DNA of 64,000 nucleotides from Xenopus tropicalis (lineage: Eukaryota; Chordata; Amphibia; Anura; Pipidae), in the NCBI RefSeq assembly GCF_000004195.4, contig NC_030683.2, positions 1,724,620 through 1,788,619 on the forward strand, in the 5' to 3' direction. The translations under genes were made by a program, and so were the position numbers. This document shows positions 33,469-45,247 of the stretch, piece by piece. The notes beneath the pieces were generated by a model. That model saw only the letters and a program-made list of their open reading frames with translations, had not been told where the DNA came from and ran no database searches. The number at the start of each line of letters is the position of its first letter. Position 1 is the stretch's first letter.

Positions 33469-33775
33469 CCCGAATCAGTGGTACTGGCTGATACATTATA
33501 TAACTTTAAGAAGGGGCTGGATGGCTTCTTAGCAAGTGAGGGAAAGAGGGGTAGGGGAGATAGCTAAAAGTTGCCCCAGGGACTGGTCCGATTGCCATCT
33601 TGGAGGAAGGAATTTTTTTCCCCTCTGCAGCAAATTAGAGGCCTCAGATGGGGTTTCCGCCTTCCTCTGGATCAACTGGCAGTTAGGCAGGTTATATATA
33701 GGCATTATGGTTGAACGTGATGGACGTATGTCTTTTTTCAACCCAACTTACTATGTTACGCTGGGCCCTCCCACA
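33469..33775 (+). mobile_element. LINE ORF2 C-terminus plus 3' UTR
   Basis: From 33469 the + strand reads PESVVLADTLYNFKKGLDG followed by FLASEGK, the extreme C-terminus of ORF2 in CR1/L2-like LINEs. The 3' UTR continues to GGTTGAACGTGATGGACGTA and TTACTATGTTAC at about 33760. This is the copy that identifies the other LINE tails in the window. The reverse transcriptase and endonuclease are absent (5' truncation). Confidence 0.75.
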
Positions 33776-34000
33776 GTAACATTTACTTGTGTAACATACC
33801 CCCTGTGGGAGGAGCCAGGGGCTTGGCCTGTCAGAGCGCTACATTAAAAAGTATAATGAATAAACGGATTCATGATATAATGGGGGATCCCACTGAGGAT
33901 TAGCCATTATACCAATTGGACCAGTTGGTTCCATTCTGCCGTCAGATCCGACCCCCCCCCCCCCCCCGGAGCTGCGCTTGTTCCAAACATCGCTTGGGAT
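33776..34000. other. Spacer with long C run
   Basis: A short inverted repeat (GGCCCTCCCACAGTAAC ... CCCTGTGGGAGGAGCC at 33766-33820) and a C run of about 17 at 33951. Nothing else seen. Confidence 0.3.
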
Positions 34001-34640
34001 GATCAGACGCAAAATGACATCCGATACGTTCCCTTCCGCTCATTGATTCTCATAGAATAGAACATTCTCTTCCCATCCCCTTGTTCCGTGGGTATCAACT
34101 CCCATTATTCAATTATCCCATTAATGCTGATCATCTGCGGCCTCAGATCTCGTAGAAAACAAGACGAGACGCGGCGTCCTACCCGGCGCCGCATGAAACG
34201 AGCCCCATTCAGGAGGTTCTCGCCAAAGTCTCGGCATTCTGCAACAATATGGCTTTTATGCGGCAGAGTGACAGGCATGTAGTCTTTACGCGGATCAAAC
34301 ATTAAGCGCTCCATTGTGCGCCGAGCCGACCGCTTTGATGGGGCTTATTAGCGGGAAAGCTCGATACATTAGGAGCCTCTTTCACCCGACATCAAAAGGG
34401 GCCTCTCTCAATGCGGCGCTCAAATAGTCATTTTCCAATTAGGGACATTAGTGAGAACAATAACATTAATATCAAAGCGGATAATGTACGAGGCGCCAGG
34501 GCCGCCGCTGCTCGACTGCGTTTGTATAAATAAATCGCTCCCGGTACAAACGGCGCTCGTTTAGTCACAGAGGGAAAAGTTTGCAAATGGGGAGTCTGGG
34601 TGCAAGGCATTGTGGGAACTGGAGTCAGAGAGTCAGAACC
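34001..34640. other. Candidate conserved noncoding element
   Basis: Non-repetitive, CpG-rich yet with AT-rich motifs: CAATTATCCCATTAATGCTG (about 34110), GACATCAAAAGGGGCCTC (about 34388), CCAATTAGGGACATTAGTG (about 34435) and AATAACATTAATATCAAAGC (about 34457). The CpG richness is unlike old transposon debris. I see no coding frame or recognised motif set that would fix a function. Confidence 0.45.
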
Positions 34641-34815
34641 AGCAGTGCAGGCAGGGACACGTGATTTCTTTCAGAGACTGTATTGGCTCATTGATGTGGC
34701 CCCCACTCCGACTTTGTATCCCCTACATTGTAATGCGATTGTGTAGCCCTATGGCCTTTTGTTGCCCAACCAAGGTGGGTATGTGGGGGGAATAATTCAC
34801 TGTGTATGGCCGGCT

Positions 34816-35352
34816 TAAGTCTTAGGGGGCTGTTCCTGCTGAATTGTGCTTAGTACAGGGGAATCCCTATGTGCCTTAGTTTTATGGTATCTCTCTGTAC
34901 AGGCTATGGGCAAACTTAGGGGGCTGTTCCTGCTGAATTGTGCTTAGTACAGGGGAATCCCTATGTGCCATAGTTTTATGGTATCTCTCTGTACAGGCTA
35001 TGAGCAAACTTAGGGGGCTGTTCCTGCTGAATTGTGCTTAGTACAGGGGAATCCCTATGTGCCATAGTTTTATGGTATCTCTCTGTACAGGCTATGAGCA
35101 AACTTAGGGGGCTGTTCCTGCTGAATTGTGCTTAGTACAGGGGAATCCCTATGTGCCATAGTTTTATGGTATCTCTCTGTACAGGCTATGAGCAAACTTA
35201 GGGGGCTGTTCCTGCTGAATTGTGCTTAGTACAGGGGAATCCCTATGTGCCATAGTTTTATGGTATCTCTCTGTACAGGCTATGGGCAAACTTAGGGGGC
35301 TGTTCCTGCTGAATTGTGCTTAGTACAGGGGAATCCCTATGTGCCATAGATT
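34816..35352. repeat. 94-bp satellite, about 5.7 copies
   Basis: Units begin CTTAGGGGGCTGTTCCTGCT at about 34821, 34915 and 35009, then every 94 bp. Each continues with GCTTAGTACAGGGGAATCCC and ATGGTATCTCTCTGTACAGG. Differences are single substitutions (CTTAG/CATAG, GGGC/GAGC). The last unit is cut after TATGTGCCATAG. Confidence 0.95.
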
Positions 35353-36620
35353 ATTTTCAGTAGGTTTAGGTTGTTACAAAGGGAAAGTAAAGGCAGTTGC
35401 CCAATATATTAGAATTTCGCTCCCATCGCGGGATTACGGCGGCTTTGCGGCCACATTGGCTGACGGGTGGGGCAGATACACAGGGAGAATGTAAGAGACA
35501 GAGATAAAGAGATAAGAATGGGGGGGGGGGGGGCATGAAATATTTCCTTACATGAGGAATTGGATTCACTTCAGTGAAGCTCAGAATGAGATAAATGAGT
35601 TAAAGGGACATCGGATCAGTGATGGGGGGGGGGCGGGGGGGCGCCGGGTTTGGGGGATTTCGGCTTCTGAAGAACGAGGCGTCGGCATCATGTGATATTT
35701 ATATCAGTGCAATAATGCCGGGGGGGGGGGTCGTTAGAATCAGGGGATTATACAGGTTCCTAATGGGAAACACAAACATTTCTGCAACCACTCGACTCAT
35801 GGATTAAAGGGAAACTAAACCTCATGATACCCAAAAGGACATGTATATAGTCACATATACACTCAATATGGGAGGGTCGGCAACGTCATTCAGACCAAAG
35901 CGATAAAATGTCGCATGTAACTGCCACATAACTGTGGGTCCCACTAACTGCCACCCTATGTCAACTGCCAGTTAGCAACCAATGCCAATTACCTGGTGGA
36001 GCTGAGACAAAAGAAGATATCAGGGCAAATTGGAGACAGTGAAATAGCTGAGGGGCCCTGTAAAGTTCTGATTTGCCCCAGGTCAGGCCACAAATACCCT
36101 CACGGATGATCCCATTACATTAAAGGAACCAGTTCTATCTGCCTGGCACACAACTGCCCCACTGTGATTGTGCCCCCCTCTGGGGTAAGTTCTATACTGA
36201 ATCTCTGCAACTGGGGTAGATTTGTCTCTGGGTAACTCTGTGCCCCCCCCCGGCTGGGAGTGGAACCTTCCCTGTATGAAGCTCATTCGGAGCTGTTCCC
36301 CCCCCCCCCCGCGCGCGCCGAGCAGAAATGTAATTAAAACCTGATACTGAACCGCGTTTCCTCGTGTCGCTGAGAGTCGCGCTGAGCCGTGGGGATGAAT
36401 TGATTATGTGCAACTGCCGCCTCCATTAGAGCAAAACTGTCACCCAAACTGAGATGTTATTTATGTGTAAAAACCCGATGTAAAGTCCTGTCATTGGGGC
36501 AAATACTGAATTATTTACTCTCAGTGATTCATTGGGGCAGAAAGGGCTCCATCAGGTTCAACTATTTGCCCAGGTCCTTCCTTCCTCACTTCTAATTGGT
36601 CCAATGGGGGGGAACTGGGC
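35353..36620. other. Non-repetitive spacer with G/C runs
   Basis: G runs at 35519-35533, 35623-35640 and 35720, and C runs at 36243 and 36297-36310, could form quadruplexes. TTAAAGGGAAACTAAACC at 35805 looks like a lone T2-type terminus. The stretch 36310-36440 is CpG-rich and AT-balanced (possible regulatory DNA). No gene recognised. Confidence 0.35.
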
Positions 36621-39600
36621 CAGCCTTTCCCCATAACTGAGTCCCCCCTTATATATTTATATATAGTGACCCCCCCCCCCTTAACTGCCCCCCCCCCCCA
36701 GTGTAACCAATCCCAACTGGGCCAGCCTTTCCCCATAACTGAGCCCATTCCCTTTATCAGCTTAGTTGCTCTTCCCTGTACTTTCTCTATTTCATTACTG
36801 CCCCCCTTATATATTTATATATAGTGACCCCCCCTTAACTGCCCCCCCCTCCCCAGTGTAACCAATCCCAACTGGGCCAGCCTTTCCCCATAACTGAGCC
36901 CATTCCCTTTATCAGCTTAGTCGCTCTTCCCTGTACTTTCTCTATTTCATTACTGCCCCCCCTTATATATTTATATATAGTGACCCCCCCTTAACTGCCC
37001 CTTCCCCAGTGTAACCAATCCCAACTGGGCCAGCCTTTCCCCATAACTGAGCCCATTCCCTTTATCAGCTTAGTCGCTCTTCCCTGTACTTTCTCTATTT
37101 CATTACTGCCCCCCCCTTATATATTTATATATAGTGACCCCCCCTTAACTGCCCCTTCCCCAGTGTAACCAATCCCAACTGGGCCAGCCTTTCCCCATAA
37201 CTGAGCCCATTCCCTTTATCAGCTTAGTCGCTCTTCCCTGTACTTTCTCTATTTCATTACTGCCCCCCCCTTATATATTTATATATAGTGACCCCCCCTT
37301 AACTGCCCCTTCCCCAGTGTAACCAATCCCAACTGGGCCAGCCTTTCCCCATAACTGAGCCCATTCCCTTTATCAGCTTAGTCGCTCTTCCCTGTACTTT
37401 CTCTATTTCATTACTGCCCCCCCTTATATATTTATATATAGTGACCCCCCCCCTTAACTGCCCCTTCCCCCCCCCCCCCCCAGTGTAACCAATCCCAACT
37501 GGGCCAGCCTTTCCCCATAACTGAGCCCATTCCCTTTATCAGCTTAGTCGCTCTTCCCTGTACTTTCTCTATTTCATTACTGCCCCCCCTTATATATTTA
37601 TATATAGTGACCCCCCCCTTAACTGCCCCTTCCCCAGTGTAACCAATCCCAACTGGGCCAGCCTTTCCCCATAACTGAGCCCATTCCCTTTATCAGCTTA
37701 GTCGCTCTTCCCTGTACTTTCTCTATTTCATTACTGCCCCCCTTATATATTTATATATAGTGACCCCCCCCTTAACTGCCCCTTCCCCAGTGAAACCAAT
37801 CCCAACTGGGCCAGCCTTTCCCCATAACTGAGCCCATTCCCTTTATCAGCTTAGTCGCTCTTCCCTGTACTTTCTCTATTTCATTACTGCCCCCCGCCTT
37901 ATATATTTATATATAGTGACCCCCCCCTTAACTGCCCCCCCCCCCCCCCCAGTGTAACCAATCCCAACTGGGCCAGCCTTTCCCCATAACTGAGCCCATT
38001 CCCTTTATCAGCTTAGTCGCTCTTCCCTGTACTTTCTCTATTTCATTACTGCCCCCCCTTATATATTTATATATAGTGCCCCCCCTTAACTGCCCCCCCC
38101 CCCAGTGTAACCAATCCCAACTGGGCCAGCCTTTCCCCATAACTGAGCCCATTCCCTTTATCAGCTTAGTCGCTCTTCCCTGTACTTTCTCTATTTCATT
38201 ACTGCCCCCCCTTATATATTTATATATAGTGCCCCCCCTTAACTGCCCCCCCCCCCAGTGTAACCAATCCCAACTGGGCCAGCCTTTCCCCATAACTGAG
38301 CCCATTCCCTTTATCAGCTTAGTCGCTCTTCCCTGTACTTTCTCTATTTCATCACTGCCCCCCCTTATATATTTATATATAGTGACCCCCCCCATAACTG
38401 CCCCTTCCCCAGTGTAACCAATCCCAACTGGGCCAGCCTTTCCCCATAACTGAGCCCATTCCCTTTATCAGCTTAGTCGCTCTTCCCTGTACTTTCTCTA
38501 TTTCATTACTGCCCCCCTTATATATTTATATATAGTGACCCCCCCCATAACTGCCCCCCCCCCCCCAGTGTAACCAATCCCAACTGGGCCAGCCTTTCCC
38601 CATAACTGAGCCCATTCCCTTTATCAGCTTAGTCGCTCTTCCCTGTACTTTCTCTATTTCATTACTGCCCCCCCTTATATATTTATATATAGTGACCCCC
38701 CCCCATAACTGCCCCTTCCCCAGTGTAACCAATCCCAACTGGGCCAGCCTTTCCCCATAACTGAGCCCATTCCCTTTATCAGATTAGTCGCTCTTCCCTG
38801 TACTTTCTCTATTTCATTACTGCCCCCCCTTATATATTTATATATAGTGACCCCCCCCTTAACTGCCCCTTCCCCAGTGTAACCAATCCCAACTGGGCCA
38901 GCCTTTCCCCATAACTGAGCCCATTCCCTTTATCAGCTTAGTCGCTCTTCCCTGTACTTTCTCTATTTCATTACTGCCCCCCCTTATATATTTATATATA
39001 GTGCCCCCCCCTTAACTGCCCCCCCCCCCCAGTGTAACCAATCCCAACTGGGCCAGCCTTTCCCATAACTGAGCCCATTCCCTTTATCAGCTTAGTCGCT
39101 CTTCCCTGTACTTTCTCTATTTCATTACTGCCCCCCCTTATATATTTATATATAGTGCCCCCCCCTTAACTGCCCCCCCCCCCCAGTGTAACCAATCCCA
39201 ACTGGGCCAGCCTTTCCCCATAACTGAGCCCATTCCCTTTATCAGCTTAGTCGCTCTTCCCTGTACTTTCTCTATTTCATTACTGCCCCCCCTTATATAT
39301 TTATATATAGTGACCCCCCCCATAACTGCCCCTTCCCCAGTGTAACCAATCCCAACTGGGCCAGCCTTTCCCCATAACTGAGCCCATTCCCTTTATCAGC
39401 TTAGTCGCTCTTCCCTGTACTTTCTCTATTTCATTACTGCCCCCCCTTATATATTTATATATAGTGACCCCCCCCATAACTGCCCCTTCCCCAGTGTAAC
39501 CAATCCCAACTGGGCCAGCCTTTCCCCATAACTGAGCCCATTCCCTTTATCAGCTTAGTCGCTCTTCCCTGTACTTTCTCTATTTCATTACTGCCCCCCC

Positions 39601-39970
39601 TTATATATTTATATATAGTGACCCCCCCCTTAACTGCCCCCCCCCCAGTGTAACCAATCCCAACTGGGCCAGCCTTTCCCCATAACTGAGCCCATTCCCT
39701 TTATCAGCTTAGTCGCTCTTCCCTGTACTTTCTCTATTTCATTACTGCCCCCCCTTATATATTTATATATAGTGACCCCCCCCCATAACTGCCCCTTCCC
39801 CAGTGTAACCAATCCCAACTGGGCCAGCCTTTCCCCATAACTGAGCCCATTCCCTTTATCAGATTAGTCGCTCTTCCCTGTACTTTCTCTATTTCATTAC
39901 TGCCCCCCCTTATATATTTATATATAGTGACCCCCCCCTTAACTGCCCCTTCCCCAGTGTAACCAATCCC
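36621..39970 (-). repeat. LINE-derived satellite, family A, copy 2
   Basis: About 22 units of about 153 bp; AGTGTAACCAATCCC recurs at about 36700, 36855, 37009 and 37162. On the minus strand each unit encodes IYKYIRGGSNEIEKVQGRAT and KLIKG, then after a +1 shift GLSYGERLAQLGLVTLG and KGQLRGG. These match, in order, conserved C-terminal motifs of CR1/L2-like ORF2. Length differences come from two C runs. Variants alternate (CTTAACTG/CATAACTG; GTGACC/GTGCCC). Confidence 0.93.
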
Positions 39971-40516
39971 CAGGGGATTCTGGGAGTGTTTGTTGCTGAC
40001 AGGTCAGGGATATTTCTGTAGTTGCGACTCAGTACAAGGCCGGTGCCGGTCGCCGTGGGTGGAATTCTCCGGAAGGAATATAATTAGTTGGGAACTTTCC
40101 TGATGATGAATAATTAATCGAGGATCAGCAGAAATCCTGACCAGTGAGTAAGAAGCCGCCGCCCGGTTACTGTAACCAAGTGCCCGACATTAGGAGTGCG
40201 GTGACCGCGGCGCTTAAGCACTGACCCCCACGCTCGGCCCAGAGTTTCCCCATCGCATTTCGGTTCCATACACTAAATATACATTGTATCCAGCCGGCTG
40301 GGAATTGTCATTCTGTGCATTAAGTTCAATTAGTGTTTCCAGTAAAGTGCCCCCCCCCCCCCCGCTGTTTGGCCCCTTGTAAAGTGCCCATTAGCGCTGC
40401 TGGTAGGAAAGTGCCCACATGGCGGAACCAACAGCGACGTCACTTTATTGCTTTATTCAAACCATGTCCTGAAACAGCAACGTCCCCCCCAAATATCAGC
40501 CCTAAAGAGCCCCCGT
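39971..40516. other. Non-repetitive island
   Basis: CpG-containing sequence with TGATGATGAATAATTAATCG (about 40101) and GTTCAATTAGTGTTTCC (about 40324), ending in a C run at 40351. No tandem structure or gene. It is a candidate regulatory island between two arrays. Confidence 0.4.
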
Positions 40517-42073
40517 CCCCATCTTGCCCTACTGTCTCCATCTTGCCCTACTGTCTCCATCTTGCCCTACTGTCTCCATCTTGCCCTACTGTCTCCATCT
40601 TGCCCTACTGTCCCCATCTTGCCCTACTGTCCCCATCTTGTCCTACTGTCTCCATCTTGCCCTGCTGTCTCCATCTTGCCCTACTGTCTCCATCTTGCCC
40701 TACTGTCTCCATCTTGCCCTACTGTCTCCATCTTGCCCTACTGTCTCCATCTTGCCCTACTGTCTCCATCTTGCCCTACTGTCTCCATCTTGCCCTACTG
40801 TCTCCATCTTGCCCTACTGTCTCCATCTTGTCCTACTGTTCTCCATCTTGTCCTACTGTCTCCATCTTGCCCTACTGTCTCCATCTTGCCCTACTGTCCC
40901 CATCTTGCCCTACTGTCTCCATCTTGCCCTACTGTCTCCATCTTGCCCTACTGTCTCCATCTTGCCCTACTGTCTCCATCTGCCCTACTGTCTCCATCTT
41001 GTCCTACTGTCTCCATCTTGCCCTACTGTCCCCATCTTGTCCTACTGTCTCCATCTTGCCCTGCTGTCTCCATTTCCCTTTTTGCCCTACTGTCTCCATC
41101 TTGCCCTACTGTCTCCATCTTGCCCTACTGTCTCCATCTTGCCCTACTGTCTCCATCTTGCCCTACTGTCTCCATCTTGCCCTACTGTCTCCATCTTGCC
41201 CTACTGTCTCCATCTTGTCCTACTGTCTCCATCTTGCCCTACTGTCTCCATCTTGCCCTACTGTCTCCATCTTGCCCTACTGTCTCCATCTTGCCCTACT
41301 GTCTCCATCTTGCCCTACTGTCTCCATCTTGCCCTACTGTCTCCATCTTGCCCTGCTGTCTCCATCTTGCCCTACTGTCTCCATCTTGCCCTACTGTCTC
41401 CATCTTGCCCTACTGTCTCCATCTTGCCCTACTGTCTCCATCTTGCCCTACTGTCTCCATCTTGCCCTACTGTCTCCATCTTGCCCTACTGTCTCCATCT
41501 TGCCCTACTGTCTCCATCTTGCCCTACTGTCTCCATCTTGCCCTACTGTCTCCATCTTGCCCTACTGTCTCCATCTTGCCCTACTGTCGCCATCTTGTCC
41601 TACTGTCTCCATCTTGCCCTACTGTCCCCATCTTATCCTACTTTCTCCATCTTGCCCTACTGTCTCCATCTTGCCCTACTGTCCCCATCTTGCCCTACTG
41701 TCTCCATCTTGCCCTACTGTCTCCATCTTGCCCTACTGTCTCCATCCTGTCCTACTGTCTCCATCTTGCCCTACTGTCTCCATCTTGTCCTACTGTCCCC
41801 ATCTTGCCCTACTGTCTCCATCTTGCCCTACTGTCTCCATCTTGTCCTACTGTCTCCATCTTGCCCTACTGTCTCCATCTTGCCCTACTGTCCCCATCTT
41901 GTCCTACTGTCTCCATCTTGCCCTACTGTCCCCATCTTGCCCTACTGTCTCCATCTTGTCCTACAGTCTCCATCTTGCCCTACTGTCTCCATCTTGCCCT
42001 ACTGTCTCCATCTTGCCCTACTGTCCCCATCTTGCCCTACTGTCTCCATCTTGCCCTACTGTCTCCATCTTGC
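40517..42073 (-). repeat. 19-bp minisatellite, family M19, copy 2 (inverted)
   Basis: About 82 units of ATCTTGCCCTACTGTCTCC, the reverse complement of the arrays at 1, 47.8 and 52.3 kb. Variants CCCC for CTCC and TTGTCC for TTGCCC match those of the other arrays. All three + frames remain open for about 550-590 codons because the 57-bp (3 x 19) cycle has no stop. Units are unusually homogeneous at 41.1-41.6 kb. Confidence 0.97.
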
Positions 42074-42685
42074 GTCTGTTTCAGGTGCTCTGAACGTTGC
42101 CCCCCTGTTTGTGAATGAGCCCTTCCTGCCTGGCGCTTCACCAGCTTTATATAAATACCCCGCCTTGGGTGAGTTACTATCGCAGATGCCCACTTTGGTA
42201 ACTGGCACACCGGCAGCATTGGCACTTGTGTTGGTGACTGAGCCCTATTTCCTCTGGGGCACAATATTGGGGTTTAACTGAGTGGCAGGGGCATCTCTGG
42301 GTAATTACCCCAGCGAATGTAATTGACGGATAAGGTATTAGATTTATATTTATATAATTGTATTTCATCATGGATGAAGCTAAATTGCATCCGCCGCACT
42401 GGGGGTGTCGCTCTGATGGGGGGCGGGGCTCCGTTGCAGGGCTTTGTTTATCCAGGGGGGGATTTGTTACAAAGAGTTCGGCGTTATGGGATTATTTTAT
42501 TATCTCTGAGCTGGGTGGGGGGGGGAATGTGCAAATAGGTTCTGCCAGCCACTCCCTATGTACATACAGAGTGTATATATACCCCCCGTGTAATCGTGTC
42601 TGAGCCCCCTGTATAGATACCCCCGCCCCCTGCTCATAAATCTGCATAATCTCCTGTCTCATTTACCCAGCAGCCACTATGTGCC
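42074..42685. other. Non-repetitive spacer
   Basis: The + frame from the array runs on to 42281 but shows no domain. G runs at 42418 and 42515-42523 are present. No other feature recognised. Confidence 0.3.
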
Positions 42686-43365
42686 CAATGTATCACTCAT
42701 TCCCCCTCTCTGTAAGGAACCCCATAACCTGACTGCCCTTACAGTAAGGAACCCCTTCCTTTGCTGATGGTGAGATCCCCTTTCCCTCCACCCCCAAAGT
42801 ATCACTCATTCCCCCTCTCTGTAAGGAACCCCATAACCTGACTGCCCTTACAGTAAGGAACCCCTTCCTATGCTGATGGTGAGATCTCCTTTCCTCCCCA
42901 CCCCTAATGAATCACTCATTCCCCCTCTCTTGGTAGGGAACCCCATAACCTGACTGCCCTTACAGTAAGGAACCCCTTCCTATGCTGATGGTGAGATCCC
43001 CTTTCCTCCCCACCCCCAATGTATCACTCATTCCCCCTCTCTGGGTAGGGAACCCCATAACCTGACTGCCCTTACAGTAAGGAACCCCTTCCTATGCTGA
43101 TGGTGAGATCCCCTTCCTCCCCACCCCCAATGTATCACTCATTACCCCTCTCTTGGTAGGGAACCCCATAACCTGACTGCCCTTACAGTAAGGAACCCCT
43201 TCCTATGCTGATGGTGAGATCCCCTTTCCTCCCCACCCCCAATGTATCACTCATTACCCCTCTCTTGGTAGGGAACCCCATAACATGACTGCCCTTACAG
43301 TAAGGAACCCCTTCCTATGCTGATGGTGAGATCCCCTTTCCCCCCCCACCCCCAATGTTCCACCT
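42686..43365 (-). repeat. LINE-derived satellite, family B, copy 1
   Basis: Six units of 109-112 bp starting TATCACTCATTCCCCCTCTC at about 42691, 42800, 42910 and 43022. Each contains CCCCATAACCTGACTGCCCT and TACAGTAAGGAACCCCTTCC. The minus strand encodes RKGFLTVRAVRLWGSLP-like peptides, the motif at the very C-terminus of CR1/L2-like ORF2. The inverted counterpart lies at 56.25-57.16 kb. Confidence 0.9.
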
Positions 43366-44108
43366 TTGCCATAACACCTGCCATAAGTAGCCGAGCAGCC
43401 AACTGGGGGGCATTTGCAGCATTCACGGGGCTAAATGCCAGGGTCCCCTGAGGATGGGGGCGGTTGCTGGTAGTTACGTCACTGTTCTTTTCTTCCAGTT
43501 ACAATGCTTGTCTATAAATAAAATTACCAATAATTGTAATTTTAGTGCTTATTTATATATTCCAGTCTCTGTACCATTTTATAGACTCAGTAAGTGGCAT
43601 TTGTGCATCGCTCTGTACTCCCCCCATATATTCTCTCTACCCCCCCCCCCCCCATATATTCCCTATGCCGTCACTTACCCCCCCTCAGTAGGTTTGGCTT
43701 TATAGAGATTTTACACATAAAAGCCCCGTGGCCCCCCTCCAACCTTTCTGAACGCTGAGTGACCCCCTCACATTTCCCATTTTTACCCTCAGATTCTCAG
43801 CGCAGGAACCAGAAGTTCTTTCTAAATAAAACATTTATTGACAACATCAAACCTCAAAGGAATATTCTCTCTGAAGCTTAATGGGTGCCGACCCCCCGAT
43901 CAGTCAGGGGGGAGAGAAGCTTCAGCCGAGACGCAGCGAGGCCTCTTACTGGGGTCACTACAGCGACGAATTAGATCCAATACAGGTTTGTGCTAAAGGT
44001 TCAGCCCGTTCCCTCCATTAGATACACGAGCCCTTCACTTGGGAACCTCAGAGATAAGTGCATTTAGTATAAAGGGAGAGAAATCAGAGAAAACATACGT
44101 AAAGTCTT
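43366..44108. other. Non-repetitive spacer with a possible 3' end
   Basis: Contains a C run (43639-43653), a splice-acceptor-like TTTTTACCCTCAG (ending 43792) and AATAAA words on both strands at 43826-43842. No exon with recognisable coding content is present. Confidence 0.35.
43820..43845. promoter_or_regulatory. Possible polyadenylation signals on both strands
   Basis: The + strand has CTAAATAAAACATTTATTGA and the minus strand has TCAATAAATGTTTTATTTAG. Both carry AATAAA within 20 bp. The minus-strand form looks like a typical mRNA 3' end, but no upstream gene on either strand is recognised. Chance occurrence is likely enough to keep this weak. Confidence 0.25.
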
Positions 44109-44655
44109 CTTTCTGTAGGGAAATGAGAGCAGGGCAGGCAGTAACCCTTCCAACACTTTCCCCTGTCTCTGCCCCTATATATTAGGTACCTACCTAGTGC
44201 TACCAACCCCTATTTCTGTAGGGAAATGAGAGCAGGGCAGGCAGTAACCCTTCCAACACTTTCCCCTGTCTCTGCCCCTATATATTAGGTACCTACCTAG
44301 TGCTACCAACCCCTATTTCTGTAGGGAAATGAGAGCAGGGCAGGCAGTAACCCTTCCAACACTTTCCCCTGTCTCTGCCCCTATATATTAGGTACCTACC
44401 TAGTGCTACCAACCCCTATTTCTGTAGGGAAATGAGAGCAGGGCAGGCAGTAACCCTTCCAACACTTTCCCCTGTCTCTGCCCCTATATATTAGGTACCT
44501 ACCTAGTGCTACCAACCCCTATTTCTGTAGGGAAATGAGAGCAGGGTAGGCAGTAACCCTTCCAACACTTTCCCCTGTCTCTGCCCCTATATATTAGGTA
44601 CCTACCTAGTGCTACCAACCCCTATTTCTGTAGGGAAATGAGAGCAGAGCAGGCA
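44109..44655. repeat. 103-bp satellite, about 5.3 copies
   Basis: TTTCTGTAGGGAAATGAGAG recurs at about 44110, 44213 and 44316, then every 103 bp. Units also contain CAGTAACCCTTCCAACACTT and TTAGGTACCTACCTAGTGCT (with the palindrome TAGGTACCTA). They are almost identical, implying recent amplification or homogenisation. Confidence 0.96.
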
Positions 44656-45247
44656 GTTTTGGGGGTGACATTGTGACGGGGGTATATGCTCTCCCGTATC
44701 AATCTGATTGGCCCCAGTCCAGGCTCCCAGCAGCCCCCCTGTTACCCGCTCAGCTTATCTCTCGTTGCTGTGAGTCGGACCCGCGTCTCTATTTTGTTTA
44801 CTTTGACTCGTCAGCGGTTCCATTCAGCCCATTATCAGTAAGAGGGAGCGATCGGCCTGATTGTTCCGTGACCCAATCTGTGAATATAGAGCAGTGAATT
44901 AGCGTCCCGCCCGCCCCCCCCCGGCCCCTTTCTCCGTTTGCCTGAAAGTCGCAGGAAAGTCTCAAAGTGACTTTGTCGCATTGATCGGCGCAGGACGCGG
45001 GACGTTCGGGGAGATATCGACGTTCACTTTGTTCTTTCGCTTCCTGATAAGAAACATTGTGACAATTCCCTTTCTCTGCGTTTATAACCCAAGTTCCAAA
45101 TGATTCAATGTACGGACAGAGGGAATGTATCTAATTGCCCCTCGGTTTTACCCTTTTACCCCATCGTTTAGATTTGTATATTGTGTTGCCTTTTTGCCTT
45201 TATAAATGATAGAAAGGGAGGAAAGGGTTAATATCATGGAACGTTTG
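44656..45247. other. Non-repetitive CpG-containing island
   Basis: It holds AACATTGTGACAATTCCC near 45053, whose ATTGT-G-ACAAT core is a head-to-head pair of SOX-type half-sites, and CpG-rich stretches at 44980-45020. No convincing coding sequence is present. Candidate regulatory DNA. Confidence 0.4.

Noticed and set aside
42074..42281. Possible exon following the 19-bp array (frame to 42281)
   Set aside because: The open frame is inherited from the array; the unique part encodes no recognised domain and splice signals are weak.
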